Source: Selenomonadaceae bacterium (lineage in GTDB: Bacteria > Bacillota > Negativicutes > Selenomonadales > Selenomonadaceae). Taken from it: a stretch of 64,000 nt of DNA. Within the stretch, counting starts at the first letter, position 1. Each line of letters opens with the position of its first letter. The notes beneath the pieces are model-generated. The model worked only from the letters and a program-made list of their open reading frames with translations, was not told the DNA's origin and did not search any database. Below, in pieces: positions 7,751 through 16,667 of this stretch. Made by a program: the position numbers and the translations under genes. Location: the NCBI GenBank assembly GCA_017515635.1, contig JAFWFO010000017.1:62001-126000 (forward strand), read 5' to 3'.

Positions 7751-9339
7751 TCAGCTTTCGTAGACGTAGCGCAGTGCGTTCAAATTTTCCGTGTCCAAAT
7801 CTTTATGAAGGACGCAGCCGCTTGAGTTCAACTCCATCGTTTGGCGATTGTCGGCGGAATATTTTTCCCAGTGCGGAATAAATTCGTTGTCGGGGTTGCC
7901 CGTCGCCGCAAATGCCGCCCACGACGATTGAATAACCTTCACGAGCGTTTGGTCGGGATGTTCTTCAATGTACGGGACGTTGAAAGTATACGGCAGGTCG
8001 AGCGCGTGAAATGCACCCAAATAATCCAGCGGCGGCGAAGCCTGCTGAGTGAACAAGTACAGATAAACGTCGTCGAACGCCGATTGATATTCCGCCGCCA
8101 ATTCTTGCCCGACGCGAAAATCAATCTGCGTTGAAAAGTCGCCGTAAGTGTCTGCGGTATCGGGACGATTTTTCAGCCACGATTTATAAACTTCTTCGTT
8201 CGTGTGTTTTGTGTAGTGTGAAAAAATCGGCGAAATATCTTGCGGGTCTTTGCGGAAAAAGTCAAACAAATTTTCATTAACCGCCAAGAAACAACGCCAT
8301 TCGTCGGAAGTCGTGCCCGTCAAAATTTTAATTTCGCGAGCCGCGCCGTCTTTTAACGCGGTGAACGGGTTAAGCGGCAAAAATTTCCCGTCGCATGTCG
8401 GATAAAAATCCGCAACGTTCATTTCGCGAGTTTCTATAAATCCTGCGTAAGCTTTTTTAAGTTCGACGGCGGATTTCTTCATGAGGTCGCCGACGGTTTT
8501 CGCGCCGCAAAATTTCATAAGATTTGCCGTAACTTCAGCCGAACCTTCGGGCGTTTTATAAAAACCCACGGCACCCGACTGCGGAATTACTTTTTGGAAC
8601 AAACCTTTTGCGGCGGGAGCGATTGTCAGGAAAAAAGTCGACATTGAGCCGGCACTTTCGCCGAAAACAGTAATGTTATCCGGATTGCCTCCGAATTCGG
8701 CGATATTTTCTTTAACCCACTGCAAAGCCGAGAGTTGATCTTTCAAACCGAGATGCCCCGTGTCCGCGAAGACAGAATCAATCATTTCAAAGTGCATAAA
8801 GCCGAAAATGTTCAGCCGATAATTCAAAGTGACGATAATGACATCGTGCGCGGAAACGAAATTGCTTGCGTTGTAAGTCGGTTCGCTGCATGACCACAGA
8901 CAAAACCGCCGCCGTGAATGAAAAACATGACGGGCTTATTTTTGCCGTCGCCGCGTGTGAAAATGTTGAGCGTCAAGCAGTCTTCGCTTTCTGTTTTGGT
9001 GGAGGCTTCAACCAAATTGCCGAGTTTCATTGATGCCTGCATGGGGTCGTTGGCGTATTTTTTCGCGTCGAAAGTTTTATTTGACGGTTTCAACGGTTGA
9101 GTAGCCTGCCAGCGCAATTTTCCGACGGGCGGTTGAGCAAACGGAATGCCCTGCCAAACTTTTATGCCTTTTTCGTCGACAAAGCCTTTAAACGTGCCGT
9201 AACGAGTTTTGACGTTGCAATCGCTTGCCGCAAAAATTTTTTCTTCGGGAAAAAGCCCCAGCACGTCAAACGCATTAACGGCAAAAACTCCAACCGCAGC
9301 AGTTTTGATAAAGTCTCTGCGTATTAAATCTTCAAACAT
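7751..9339 (-). pseudogene. Tat-exported type B carboxylesterase, interrupted by a one-base frameshift
   Basis: The gene would encode an alpha/beta-hydrolase of about 529 residues (carboxylesterase/para-nitrobenzyl esterase family). The ATG at 9339 has GGAG upstream and gives a twin-arginine signal (RRDFIKTAAVGVFAV, residues 7-21). Family motifs before the break are GIPFAQPPVGKLRW, SEDCLTLNIF and the oxyanion loop HGGGFVCG. Past it come NYRLNIFG, the nucleophile elbow FGESAGS, and the His region GAFHALDLPYTF. The frame shifts at about 8893-8894 (minus-strand GGTCATGC). One added base there would restore GSCSEPTYNASNFV, so a one-base deletion is the simplest explanation. Apart from that site both halves are intact, so this is a very recent pseudogene or a base-calling error. 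Confidence 0.85.
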
Positions 9340-9437
9340 AAAATCACTCCTCAATTAACAATATTTTGGGGATAGGACATTATAAAAAAAAACGGACTGT
9401 CAATCCGTCATTAAAGAAATTTATAGTCGTCAAAACG

Positions 9438-9464
9438 AAAAACCCCGCCGAGTTTTCGACGGGG
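9438..9464 (-). terminator. rho-independent terminator after wecB
   Basis: Stem CCCCGCCG / CGACGGGG with one mismatch and a six-base loop, followed on the minus strand by a T5 run. It lies 8 bases beyond the wecB stop. Confidence 0.85.
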
Positions 9465-9471
9465 AAAATTT

Positions 9472-10620
9472 TTAACCCGCAAATTCTTCAGGGCGTTCGG
9501 TTGAAAATCCGTGCCGCCAAAGCAGTGCGCGAACGATTCTTTCAGCCGCGTGTCCGTCGCCGTAAGGACTGCGCGCCTCCGCCATTGCTTTGTAAGCCGC
9601 CGCGTCCGTGAGCAAATTTTTCGCCGTCGAGTAAACCGCGTCGCGGTCGGTGCCGATAAGTTTCACCGTGCCCGCGTGAACAGCTTCGGGGCGTTCGGTC
9701 GTGTCGCGCAAAACCAAAACGGGCTTGCCGAGTGCGGGAGCTTCCTCTTGCACGCCGCCCGAATCCGTCAAAATCAAATCTGCGCGGCTCATCAAATTTG
9801 CGAACGGTTCATAATCCATCGGATCGGTTAAGCGCACGCGTTCCAAATTTCCAAGTTCGGCGTCGACGACTTCGCGGACTTTCGGATTTTTGTGGACGGG
9901 GAAAATTATTTCAACGTTCGGAAATTCTTCAACGAGCGATTTTAAAGCTTTGTAAACGTTGCGCATCGGTTCGCCCAAATTTTCGCGGCGGTGCGTGGTA
10001 ACCAAAATAATTTTTTTGCCGTCGAAGTCGACGTTGGCAAGTTCGCCCGTAAATTTGAAATCGCGTCGCACGGTTTGATAAAGCGCGTCGATAACCGTGT
10101 TGCCCGTGACGAAAATTTTTTCCTCGTCAACGTTTTCGCGCAGGAGATTTTCTTTTGCGGTGATTGTCGGAGCAAAATTTAAATCGGCAAGCGCGCCCGT
10201 CAAGCGTCGGTTCATTTCTTCGGGATACGGCGAAAATTTGTTGCTTGTGCGAAGACCCGCCTCAACGTGCCCGACTTCGATTTGATGGTAATAAGACGCC
10301 AACGCGCCCGCGAAAGTCGTCGTCGTGTCTCCGTGAACCAAAACAACGTTCGGTTTAAATTCGCTCAAAACTTTGTCCAGCCCCAAAAGTGCGCGGCTTG
10401 TTATGTCGAAGAGAGTTTGCCCTTCGCTCATGATGTTCAAATCAAAATCGGGATTAATGGCGAACAGTTTCAACACTTGGTCGAGCATTTCGCGATGTTG
10501 AGCCGTGACCGCCACGACCGATTCAATTTCGGGCTGCCGCCGGAGTTCCAAAACGACGGGTGCCATTTTAATCGCTTCGGGGCGCGTGCCGAAAATCGAC
10601 ATGACTTTTAATTTTTCCAT
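9472..10620 (-). CDS. wecB: non-hydrolysing UDP-N-acetylglucosamine 2-epimerase
   Basis: Predicted 382-residue cytoplasmic enzyme that interconverts UDP-GlcNAc and UDP-ManNAc, supplying ManNAc units for surface polysaccharides. Recognisable landmarks are the N-terminal Rossmann start with GTRPEAIKMAPV, VTAQHREMLDQVL, VHGDTTTTFAGAL, HVEAGLRT, the catalytic-site stretch NRRLTGALADLNFAPT, TTHRRENLGEPM, and the UDP-binding LTDSGGVQEEAPALGKPVLVLR. Length is normal. GGAG lies just upstream of the ATG. It is downstream of wecA, which provides the lipid-linked GlcNAc primer, so the pair probably opens a surface glycan pathway whose other genes are elsewhere. Confidence 0.95.
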   Translation of the reverse strand: MEKLKVMSIFGTRPEAIKMAPVVLELRRQPEIESVVAVTAQHREMLDQVLKLFAINPDFDLNIMSEGQTLFDITSRALLGLDKVLSEFKPNVVLVHGDTTTTFAGALASYYHQIEVGHVEAGLRTSNKFSPYPEEMNRRLTGALADLNFAPTITAKENLLRENVDEEKIFVTGNTVIDALYQTVRRDFKFTGELANVDFDGKKIILVTTHRRENLGEPMRNVYKALKSLVEEFPNVEIIFPVHKNPKVREVVDAELGNLERVRLTDPMDYEPFANLMSRADLILTDSGGVQEEAPALGKPVLVLRDTTERPEAVHAGTVKLIGTDRDAVYSTAKNLLTDAAAYKAMAEARSPYGDGHAAERIVRALLWRHGFSTERPEEFAG

Positions 10621-10629
10621 GACTATCTC

Positions 10630-10668
10630 CTAGTTGCTTGGTCGGGCGATGCCGAGCTTTTTTACGCC
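10630..10668 (-). pseudogene. relic 3' end of a second wecA copy
   Basis: Minus-strand translation gives [12 protein letters not shown] followed by a stop, almost identical to the C-terminus of the intact wecA upstream ([12 protein letters not shown]). The 39-bp copies differ at 7 bases. Several differences are synonymous (AAG/AAA, CGA/CGT, CCA/CCC), so the relic looks like the tail of a diverged homologue rather than a fresh duplication. A short palindrome (CCCGCTTT/AAAGCGGG) lies between the two copies. The wecB ribosome binding site overlaps the relic's stop. Confidence 0.7.
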
Positions 10669-10718
10669 ACCCGCTTTAAAAGCGGGGGAACAATTTGTCT
10701 GACCGTTCAAATTTAAAA

Positions 10719-11756
10719 CTAATTCGCGGGACGGGCGATGCCGAGTTTTTTTACGCCGTAAATTATTGCGACGATGACTATCAGCAGAATCAAAACGGCG
10801 ACTTGTCGGCTGACTTCCGTCAAGGCGATTGCGCTCAAGCCGAACAGTGCGCTTATCACGTACATCAAAAGAACCGCTTGCCGTTGCGTGAAACCGACGC
10901 TCAAAAGTCTGTGGTGCAGGTGACCTTTATCGGGTTTGAAAATCGGCACGCCGCCGCGAAAACGTCTGACGATTGCAAATGTCGTATCCAAAATCGGCAA
11001 GGCAAGCGCGAAAATCGGGACGATAAGCGCGATTGTCGCAACGGACTTAACCGAGCCGGTAACCGAAATTCCCGCGAGCATGAAGCCCAAAAACATGGAG
11101 CCGGTGTCGCCCATGAAAATACTTGCCGGATTGAAGTTGTATTTCAAAAAGCCGATAGCCGCGCCCGCAAGTGCCGCCGTCACTGCCGCAACCAAAATTA
11201 AATCTTGGTCGAGCGCAACGAACATGATTGTCATCGAGGCGATTGACGCGACGCCCGCCGCCAATCCGTCAAGCCCGTCAATTAAGTTGACCGTGTTCGT
11301 CAAGCCGACGAGCCAAAAAATTGTCGCGGGTATCGCAAACCATTCGAGATATAAATAATCGCCGAAAGGATCCGTCACGAAATCGATTCGCACGTCAAAA
11401 AACAAAACTAAAACTATTGCCGCCAAAATTTGTCCCTCGAGTTTAACTCTGGCGGGAAGATTTTTATAGTCGTCAAGCAATCCCAACGCGACAATTAAAC
11501 TGCCCGACAAAACCAGCCCGACGGTTTCTTTGACTTGTTCGCCGTCGAAGCCGAATTTTATCGCGACAAAAAGTATTGCCGCCATGAAGCCCGCGTAAAT
11601 GGCAAGTCCGCCGATTCGCGGCACGGGTTTTTTATGAACTTTTCGAGAGTTCGGCGCGTCCATTGCGCCGGTTTTTTTCGCCAAAAGAATTACTGCCGGC
11701 GTTGCAAGCAGGGCAACGATTAACGCCGCTGCGAACGCCCAAAAATATATCGGCAT
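10719..11756 (-). CDS. wecA: undecaprenyl-phosphate GlcNAc-1-phosphate transferase (WecA/TagO/MraY family)
   Basis: Predicted polytopic inner membrane enzyme of 345 residues with about ten or eleven hydrophobic segments. It transfers GlcNAc-1-phosphate from UDP-GlcNAc to undecaprenyl phosphate, starting O-antigen- or teichoic-acid-like glycan synthesis. Family motifs seen are [18 protein letters not shown] near the start, [16 protein letters not shown] (Asp-Asp pair), [22 protein letters not shown] and the cytoplasmic His motif HLHHRL. A TTG seven codons upstream is in frame, but the ATG at 11756 gives the family-typical N-terminus. wecB follows after the relic described separately. Confidence 0.92.
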   Translation of the reverse strand: MPIYFWAFAAALIVALLATPAVILLAKKTGAMDAPNSRKVHKKPVPRIGGLAIYAGFMAAILFVAIKFGFDGEQVKETVGLVLSGSLIVALGLLDDYKNLPARVKLEGQILAAIVLVLFFDVRIDFVTDPFGDYLYLEWFAIPATIFWLVGLTNTVNLIDGLDGLAAGVASIASMTIMFVALDQDLILVAAVTAALAGAAIGFLKYNFNPASIFMGDTGSMFLGFMLAGISVTGSVKSVATIALIVPIFALALPILDTTFAIVRRFRGGVPIFKPDKGHLHHRLLSVGFTQRQAVLLMYVISALFGLSAIALTEVSRQVAVLILLIVIVAIIYGVKKLGIARPAN

Positions 11757-11846
11757 TAAATCAACCGTCCCATTCAAAATTTTTTGTTGATTCTACAACA
11801 GGGCTTAAAACTCGTCAATTACGGCGAACAAAATTTTGCCAAAAAG

Positions 11847-11875
11847 TTGCGGCGCGAACGTTTTTTGTGTACAAT
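11847..11875 (+). promoter_or_regulatory. promoter of rph
   Basis: TTGCGG, a 17-base spacer and TACAAT, 40 bases upstream of the rph start. The -10 match is good and the -35 match is moderate. Confidence 0.55.
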
Positions 11876-11914
11876 AGCTTAGTTGTTTGGAAGCGAGTTG
11901 CGGGAGGTGGGAGT

Positions 11915-12655
11915 TTGAGATTTGACAAACGACGGGCGAACGAATTGCGCGAAGTTTCTTTGACTCGACGGGCGCAAAAATTTCCTGCAGGTTCCGCGCT
12001 GATTGAAGTCGGCAACACAAAAGTTCTCTGCGCGGCGACGATTGAAGATCGCGTCCCGTTTTTCCTGAAAGGCACGGGCACGGGGTGGCTTACGGCGGAA
12101 TATTCCATGTTGCCGGGCGCGGTGGCAGAAAGAGTTCCCCGCGAACGTTCGGCGAAGATGAGCGGGCGGACGGCGGAAATTCAGCGACTAATCGGGCGGG
12201 CATTGCGTTCCGTGACGGACTTGTCGAAAATCGGCGAACGCACGATAACGATTGACTGCGACGTTATTCAAGCGGACGGCGGCACGCGCACGGCGTCAAT
12301 AACGGGCGCATTCGTGGCGTTGGTCGAGGCTTGCGAAACTCTTTACACGGTCGGCGACGCTTTTGCCGTGAAAGATTTCGTTGCGGCAGTTTCGGCGGGC
12401 ATCACTCCCGAAGGCGAAAACATTCTAGATTTGTGTTTCGCGGAAGATTCGACGGCGGCGGCGGATTGCAACGTTGTCATGACGGGCGCGGGCGAACTCG
12501 TCGAAGTTCAGATAACCGCCGAAAAAAATCCGTTCACGCGGGCGCAACTCAACGAACTTTTGGATTTGGCGCAAGTCGGCATTGACGAATTAATTTCCTT
12601 GCAAAAAGAAGCTCTCGGCCGTGATTTGGTTTGGCGTGTCGGACGTGTCGGCTAA
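11915..12655 (+). CDS. rph: ribonuclease PH
   Basis: Predicted 246-residue phosphorolytic 3'-to-5' exoribonuclease that trims tRNA precursors. The start is TTG, with GGAGG seven bases upstream, giving the canonical N-terminus [12 protein letters not shown]. Conserved features are [50 protein letters not shown] (RNA and phosphate binding), [21 protein letters not shown] and the [16 protein letters not shown] strand near the C-terminus. Longer in-frame extensions have no ribosome binding site. It is followed, after a repeat-rich gap, by rdgB, a common pairing (rph-rdgB) in Firmicutes. Confidence 0.95.
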   Translation: MRFDKRRANELREVSLTRRAQKFPAGSALIEVGNTKVLCAATIEDRVPFFLKGTGTGWLTAEYSMLPGAVAERVPRERSAKMSGRTAEIQRLIGRALRSVTDLSKIGERTITIDCDVIQADGGTRTASITGAFVALVEACETLYTVGDAFAVKDFVAAVSAGITPEGENILDLCFAEDSTAAADCNVVMTGAGELVEVQITAEKNPFTRAQLNELLDLAQVGIDELISLQKEALGRDLVWRVGRVG

Positions 12656-12710
12656 AAAATTTTTAATGCCCGTTGAAGTTTTGCAGTCGATTTAACCGTT
12701 AAGGAAAAAT

Positions 12711-12816
12711 CATTACGCATTACAGTTTGAGCTTATAGCTTATAGCTTATAGCCAAAAATCTAAAAGCTTAAAGCTTAAAGCTTAAAGCTTAAAGCTGAC
12801 AGCTCCATTACGCATT
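12711..12816 (+). repeat. cluster of heptanucleotide tandem repeats (GCTTATA, AAGCTTA and ATTACGC types)
   Basis: The array holds CATTACGCATTAC, then about three units of GCTTATA, then about five units of AAGCTTA, an AGCTGACAGCTCC spacer and CATTACGCATTGC. All three words have period 7. The cluster fills the rph-rdgB gap and ends just before the rdgB ribosome binding site. Confidence 0.85.
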
Positions 12817-12836
12817 GCACATGGGAGGGAGATACC

Positions 12837-13430
12837 TTGAAAAAAATTTTACTCGCGTCGAAGAATTCTGACAAGCTTAAGGAAATTCGCCTTGCCCTCC
12901 AAAGTCTGCCCGTCGAAATTGTTTCGCTCGCCGATTTCGACGACATGCCCGATGCCGTTGAAGACGGCAAAACTTTTGAGGACAACGCGCTGATTAAAGC
13001 AAGATTTTTCGGCGCACGCACGGGACTTGCCTGCCTTGCCGATGATTCGGGTTTGGAAGTCGACGCGCTCAACGGAATGCCCGGCGTTTACTCGGCACGC
13101 TTTTCGGGCTACCACGCCGACGACGGTACGAACAATCAAACGCTCGTCAATGAACTAAAAAAAATTGGAGTCACCGAATCAAAAGCGGATTATCGATGTG
13201 CGTTGGCCTTCGTCGACACCGACGGCACCGAAATTATTACTGACGGCAAAGTCGACGGCACAATCAAACTCATTCCAAAAGGAAGCGGCGGTTTTGGCTA
13301 CGACCCCTACTTTTACCTGAGCGAAAGCCGAACGATGGCGGAAATTTCTCCCGCCGAAAAAAATTCCATCAGCCACAGAGGTGCGGCTCTTGAGAAAATG
13401 ATTTTGAAGTTAAAGGGGCGTTTACCGTGA
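12837..13430 (+). CDS. rdgB: dITP/XTP pyrophosphatase (RdgB/HAM1 family)
   Basis: Predicted 197-residue house-cleaning enzyme that hydrolyses non-canonical purine triphosphates (dITP, XTP) and so prevents their incorporation into DNA. The TTG start with GGAGGG seven to eight bases upstream gives MKKILLASKNSDKLKEI, the family's ATGN-like substrate loop (here ASKNSDK). Further motifs are FEDNALIKAR, ADDSGLEVDALNGMPGVYSARF (metal and substrate binding), and GSGGFGYDPYF with SHRGAAL near the C-terminus. The final bases overlap the next gene's GTG start (GTGA), indicating translational coupling. Confidence 0.95.
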   Translation: MKKILLASKNSDKLKEIRLALQSLPVEIVSLADFDDMPDAVEDGKTFEDNALIKARFFGARTGLACLADDSGLEVDALNGMPGVYSARFSGYHADDGTNNQTLVNELKKIGVTESKADYRCALAFVDTDGTEIITDGKVDGTIKLIPKGSGGFGYDPYFYLSESRTMAEISPAEKNSISHRGAALEKMILKLKGRLP

Positions 13431-13927
13431 AGATAGGACTTATCAGCGATACTCACGGAAATTGGGCAGCGATTGATCAAGCAGTAAGTATCGCGCAAAA
13501 AATGGATATGTGGCTTCACATGGGCGACTGCACGCCCGACGCCGAGTATTTGCAATCATTGATTGACGTTCCCGTTTACGGCGTCGCGGGCAACTGCGAT
13601 TGGCCGACGGGCGACATATGCTATAAAAAAATTGTCGAGGCGGCCGACCACAGAATTTTTATCACTCACGGACACAACTACGGCGTGCGCTACACGCAAG
13701 AATATATCATGGAGGCGGCAGAATCCCAAAACGCGGACATTGCCGTCTACGGCCACACGCATATTGTCGAATATCTTATGGGGCCGCCGATTATTTTAAA
13801 TCCCGGCAGTGCCTCGCGTCCGCGTGACGACACTCGCGGTTCATTTATGGTTATGGAGCTTGAAAGAAACTTCGAGCCGAAAATAACCGTTATCCGCATG
13901 AAACCGCAAAATCAGCGTTATTTCTGA
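13427..13927 (+). CDS. YfcE/MJ0936-type metallophosphoesterase
   Basis: Predicted 166-residue calcineurin-like phosphodiesterase. Metal ligands of the family are in place: SDTHGN (residues 7-12), HMGDC (Asp of GD), AGNCDW (GNxD), THGHNYG, and the GHTH motif before the C-terminal NPGSASRPRD. Members hydrolyse simple phosphodiesters in vitro; the physiological substrate is unknown. The GTG start overlaps the rdgB stop by four bases and has AAGGGG upstream, so the two are co-translated. Confidence 0.92.
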   Translation: MKIGLISDTHGNWAAIDQAVSIAQKMDMWLHMGDCTPDAEYLQSLIDVPVYGVAGNCDWPTGDICYKKIVEAADHRIFITHGHNYGVRYTQEYIMEAAESQNADIAVYGHTHIVEYLMGPPIILNPGSASRPRDDTRGSFMVMELERNFEPKITVIRMKPQNQRYF

Positions 13928-14244
13928 AACGAAAATCCCTCGCCATTTGTTGACGGGGGATAAATTTTTATCGAGTGAAATTATTTTCGCGAATCACGCC
14001 GCGAATTACATAAACGATGCAAATATATCAACCCGCCGCCGAATTATCGGGACGGGTTGTTTCAGTTCTTTTGACAAAAAAATTCTGCAATGCCGGAATG
14101 TAATCGTCTAACCAAACATTGACTAAATTTTCCGTTTCACACCGCGACGAAACATATCTTATGACACGCACGGACGATTAACCGCAAAAAATTCGGCGAC
14201 AAGCTTTCGAGCCTGCCGCCGTTTTTTGTTTGGAAATTAATTTG
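13928..14244. other. 317-bp intergenic stretch without a gene
   Basis: No convincing coding frame. It holds a hairpin at 14029-14059 (AACCCG/CGGGTT, with an inner CCG/CGG pair) followed by T-rich sequence, a plausible terminator for rph-rdgB-phosphoesterase. A second, GC-rich hairpin at 14194-14221 is listed separately. Between them the sequence is AT-rich and unremarkable. Confidence 0.6.
14186..14227 (-). terminator. bidirectional rho-independent terminator after fruA
   Basis: An 8-bp stem (CGGCGACA / TGCCGCCG with one G-T pair) flanked by A6 on the left and T6 on the right. It can stop the fructose operon on the minus strand and any read-through on the plus strand. Confidence 0.8.
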
Positions 14245-16146
14245 TCAATCTTGCGGACGCGGTTTGCGAATCATACCAAGAATCAAGCAACCGACGATAG
14301 CACCCGCGATAACAGCAACCATGTACATTACGGGATTGCCGATTGTCGGAACAACGAAGATACCGCCATGAGGAGCGCGCAAAGTGCAATCAAACATCAT
14401 GCTGAGTGCACCGGCAAGAGCAGAACCGACGACGCAGGACGGAATGACGTGGAGCGGATCGCCCGCCGCAAAAGGAATTGCACCTTCAGTGATGAACGAA
14501 AAGCCCATGACAATATTTGTTGCAGAAGTGCTTTGCTCCTGCTTGGTGAATTTTTTCTTGAAGAAAATGGTTGCAAGAGCTATTGCAAGCGGAGGAACCA
14601 TGCCGCCCGCCATAACCGCTGCCATGACGTGATATTCGCCGCCGGCAAGAAGACCCGTGCCGGTAACGTAAGCTGCCTTGTTTATCGGACCGCCCATGTC
14701 GACAGCCATCATGCCGCCGACCAATGCTCCGATAAATAGTTTTGCGTTGGGATCCATGTTCTTGAGCGTGTTAATCAACCACTCATTAACCGAGGCGATA
14801 GGCGGACCAATGATTATCGTGCAGATAAAGCCGATTGCAAGGATGCCGAGCAAAGGATAAAGCAAAATTGGTTTTGTTCCTTCCAACGCGGGCGGAAGAA
14901 CTTGCAAAGCTTTTTTAAGCCAGTTGACGATAAAGCCCGCGAGAAAACCTGCAACCAACGCGCCAAGGAAGCCGGAACCGTTTGCACCGGAAAGCGCACC
15001 GCCGACAAAGCCCGCCGCCAAACCCGGACGATCTGCAATTGACATTGCGATAAATCCTGAGAGAACGGGCAACATGAAACCGAAAGACGCGCCGCCGACT
15101 TTGTTAAAGAATTCCGCGACGGGAGTGTTTTTACCGAAGTTGGACGGGTCGATAGAATAATCGTCAAGCAGGAACGAAATTGCGATTAAGATACCGCCGC
15201 CGACAACGAAAGGCAACATGTGACTGACGCCGTTCATCAAGTGTTTGTAAACTTGACGACCGATACTTTCGTTTTCGCCACCGCCGCCGCCTGCGTCGCC
15301 CGCAGATTCGCCGGCTTTCGCGTGGTAAATCGGAGCCGAGCCGCTCAACGCACGGTCAATCAATTCGTCCGCCTTGTTGATGCCGTCGGCAACTTTCGTA
15401 ATGACGACGTGTTTGCCGTCGAAACGAGCCATTGCAACGTTTTTGTCCGCCGCAACGATAATGCCGTCAGCTTTAGCAATTTCGTCCGCCGTCAAAACAT
15501 TTTTCGCGCCGCCGGAGCCGTTTGTCTCGACTTTAATCGAAATGCCGCGCTTTTTGGCGTGTTGCTCCAAACTTTCCGCCGCCATGAAGGTATGCGCGAT
15601 ACCTGTCGGGCAAGCCGTGACTGCCAAAATCTGAATGTGGTCGGAAGTTGAAACGGGAGCACTTGACGAGCTTGCGGGAGCTTGGAATTTGCCGTCTTCC
15701 TTGTCGTCGATAATCTTGAGGAATTCTTCTTTCGTGGACGCTTTAATCAAAGCTTCCTTGAAATCGGGATCCATAACCATCGTGGCGAGTTTCGACAGAA
15801 TCATCAAGTGATCGTCGTTGCCGCCGTCGGGAGCCGCAATCGCGAAAAACAACCGCGCAGGGTTGCCGTCCATTGACTCGAAGTCAATGCCGTCGGGGAT
15901 TGTCATTGCGGCCAGACCGGGTTCTTTAACGCCGGCTGATTTGGCGTGCGGCGTTGCGATACCGTCGCCGAGACCGGTGGTGCCGGACGCTTCGCGGGCA
16001 AGAACGTCTTTTTTGTATTGCGCCTTGTCCTTGAGGTTGCCGCCCTTGTCCATCAAGTCAACAAGATGCGAAATGGCGTCTTGCTTGTCCTTGACTTGGG
16101 CACCGAGATCAATGCTCGCATTTTTGAGCAGATCGGTAACTCTCAT
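14245..16146 (-). CDS. fruA: PTS fructose transporter, EIIA-EIIB-EIIC fusion
   Basis: Predicted 633-residue inner membrane permease that imports fructose as fructose-1-phosphate. Domain order is IIA (about 1-150, phosphorylated His in GIATPHAK near residue 65), IIB (about 170-270, phosphorylated Cys in TACPTGIAHTFMAAE), a Gly-rich linker, then IIC (about 300-633) with eight or more membrane spans, including the MGGPINKAAY substrate region and the SFITEGAIPFAAGDP loop. AGGAG lies nine bases before the ATG; longer in-frame extensions lack a signal. It is the last gene of the fruK operon, separated from fruK by a second EIIAB gene and two exported unknowns. Confidence 0.95.
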   Translation of the reverse strand: MRVTDLLKNASIDLGAQVKDKQDAISHLVDLMDKGGNLKDKAQYKKDVLAREASGTTGLGDGIATPHAKSAGVKEPGLAAMTIPDGIDFESMDGNPARLFFAIAAPDGGNDDHLMILSKLATMVMDPDFKEALIKASTKEEFLKIIDDKEDGKFQAPASSSSAPVSTSDHIQILAVTACPTGIAHTFMAAESLEQHAKKRGISIKVETNGSGGAKNVLTADEIAKADGIIVAADKNVAMARFDGKHVVITKVADGINKADELIDRALSGSAPIYHAKAGESAGDAGGGGGENESIGRQVYKHLMNGVSHMLPFVVGGGILIAISFLLDDYSIDPSNFGKNTPVAEFFNKVGGASFGFMLPVLSGFIAMSIADRPGLAAGFVGGALSGANGSGFLGALVAGFLAGFIVNWLKKALQVLPPALEGTKPILLYPLLGILAIGFICTIIIGPPIASVNEWLINTLKNMDPNAKLFIGALVGGMMAVDMGGPINKAAYVTGTGLLAGGEYHVMAAVMAGGMVPPLAIALATIFFKKKFTKQEQSTSATNIVMGFSFITEGAIPFAAGDPLHVIPSCVVGSALAGALSMMFDCTLRAPHGGIFVVPTIGNPVMYMVAVIAGAIVGCLILGMIRKPRPQD

Positions 16147-16258
16147 AGTGCACTTCTCCTTACTGCAAATAAATGAATGATTTCTGCCGCCGACCGAAGT
16201 CGACGGGTTATTCAATCGGCGAATAAAAATTTTGCCGACCGTTGACTTTGATAAGATT

Positions 16259-16645
16259 TTATCCGCGAGAATTTTTGGCGTATCTGTATTTGCCGTCATT
16301 GGATTTGTAAAGCGTAAGCCTCCACGCGTCCAACATATCGATTTTTTTGTCGTTCTCCCAAGCAACCGAACGTCCGTTTTCAAAAACTATCTTGAGCTTG
16401 AAGTATCGAAATTGCGGGTCGTACATGAAGATTCTGGTTTGACCGTTTTGGAACAGTTTACCGCCGACTCTGTCCTTGCCCCATTTCGGATAACCTGCTT
16501 GAACGAGATAGTAAGATTTAATATCTTGCCCCGTTTGATTGACAATTTCAAGCCGCTCGGAATTCTCCGCGAACGCCGAAGTTTGCGCTGCCGCGATAAT
16601 CAACGCCGTCAAAACGAACGTTCTTACAAAACTGAATCGAATCAC
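16259..16645 (-). CDS. exported protein of unknown function, paralogue A in fructose operon
   Basis: Predicted 128-residue protein with an N-terminal signal peptide (hydrophobic core about residues 9-22, AFA cleavage site). The GTG start has GGAGG seven bases upstream. The mature part shares a pattern with the neighbouring 124-residue protein: an early NQTG/NQTR motif, a central FRYFKLKIVFENG strand pair, then W-D and a C-terminal RLTLYKSNDGK segment. It looks like a small beta-rich periplasmic or surface domain. I do not recognise the family. The position between fruK/EIIAB and the fruA permease suggests co-expression with fructose uptake but says nothing about mechanism. Confidence 0.75.
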   Translation of the reverse strand: MIRFSFVRTFVLTALIIAAAQTSAFAENSERLEIVNQTGQDIKSYYLVQAGYPKWGKDRVGGKLFQNGQTRIFMYDPQFRYFKLKIVFENGRSVAWENDKKIDMLDAWRLTLYKSNDGKYRYAKNSRG

Positions 16646-16667
16646 AATAAACCTCCCGTTGCAGTCG

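Noticed and set aside
8824..9354. Two separate esterase genes
   Set aside because: The two halves carry complementary parts of one family, with the nucleophile in one and the oxyanion loop in the other. The junction shows a one-base shift that restores the family sequence, so it is one broken gene. A programmed frameshift is unlikely because there is no slippery heptamer at the site.
10671..10720. Insertion sequence between wecA and its relic tail
   Set aside because: There is a short palindrome but no transposase fragment, no terminal inverted repeats and no target duplication; the flanking similarity is explained by a wecA tail.
12711..12816. CRISPR-like array
   Set aside because: Units are 7 bp long and contiguous, with no spacers of regular length; no cas genes are in the window.
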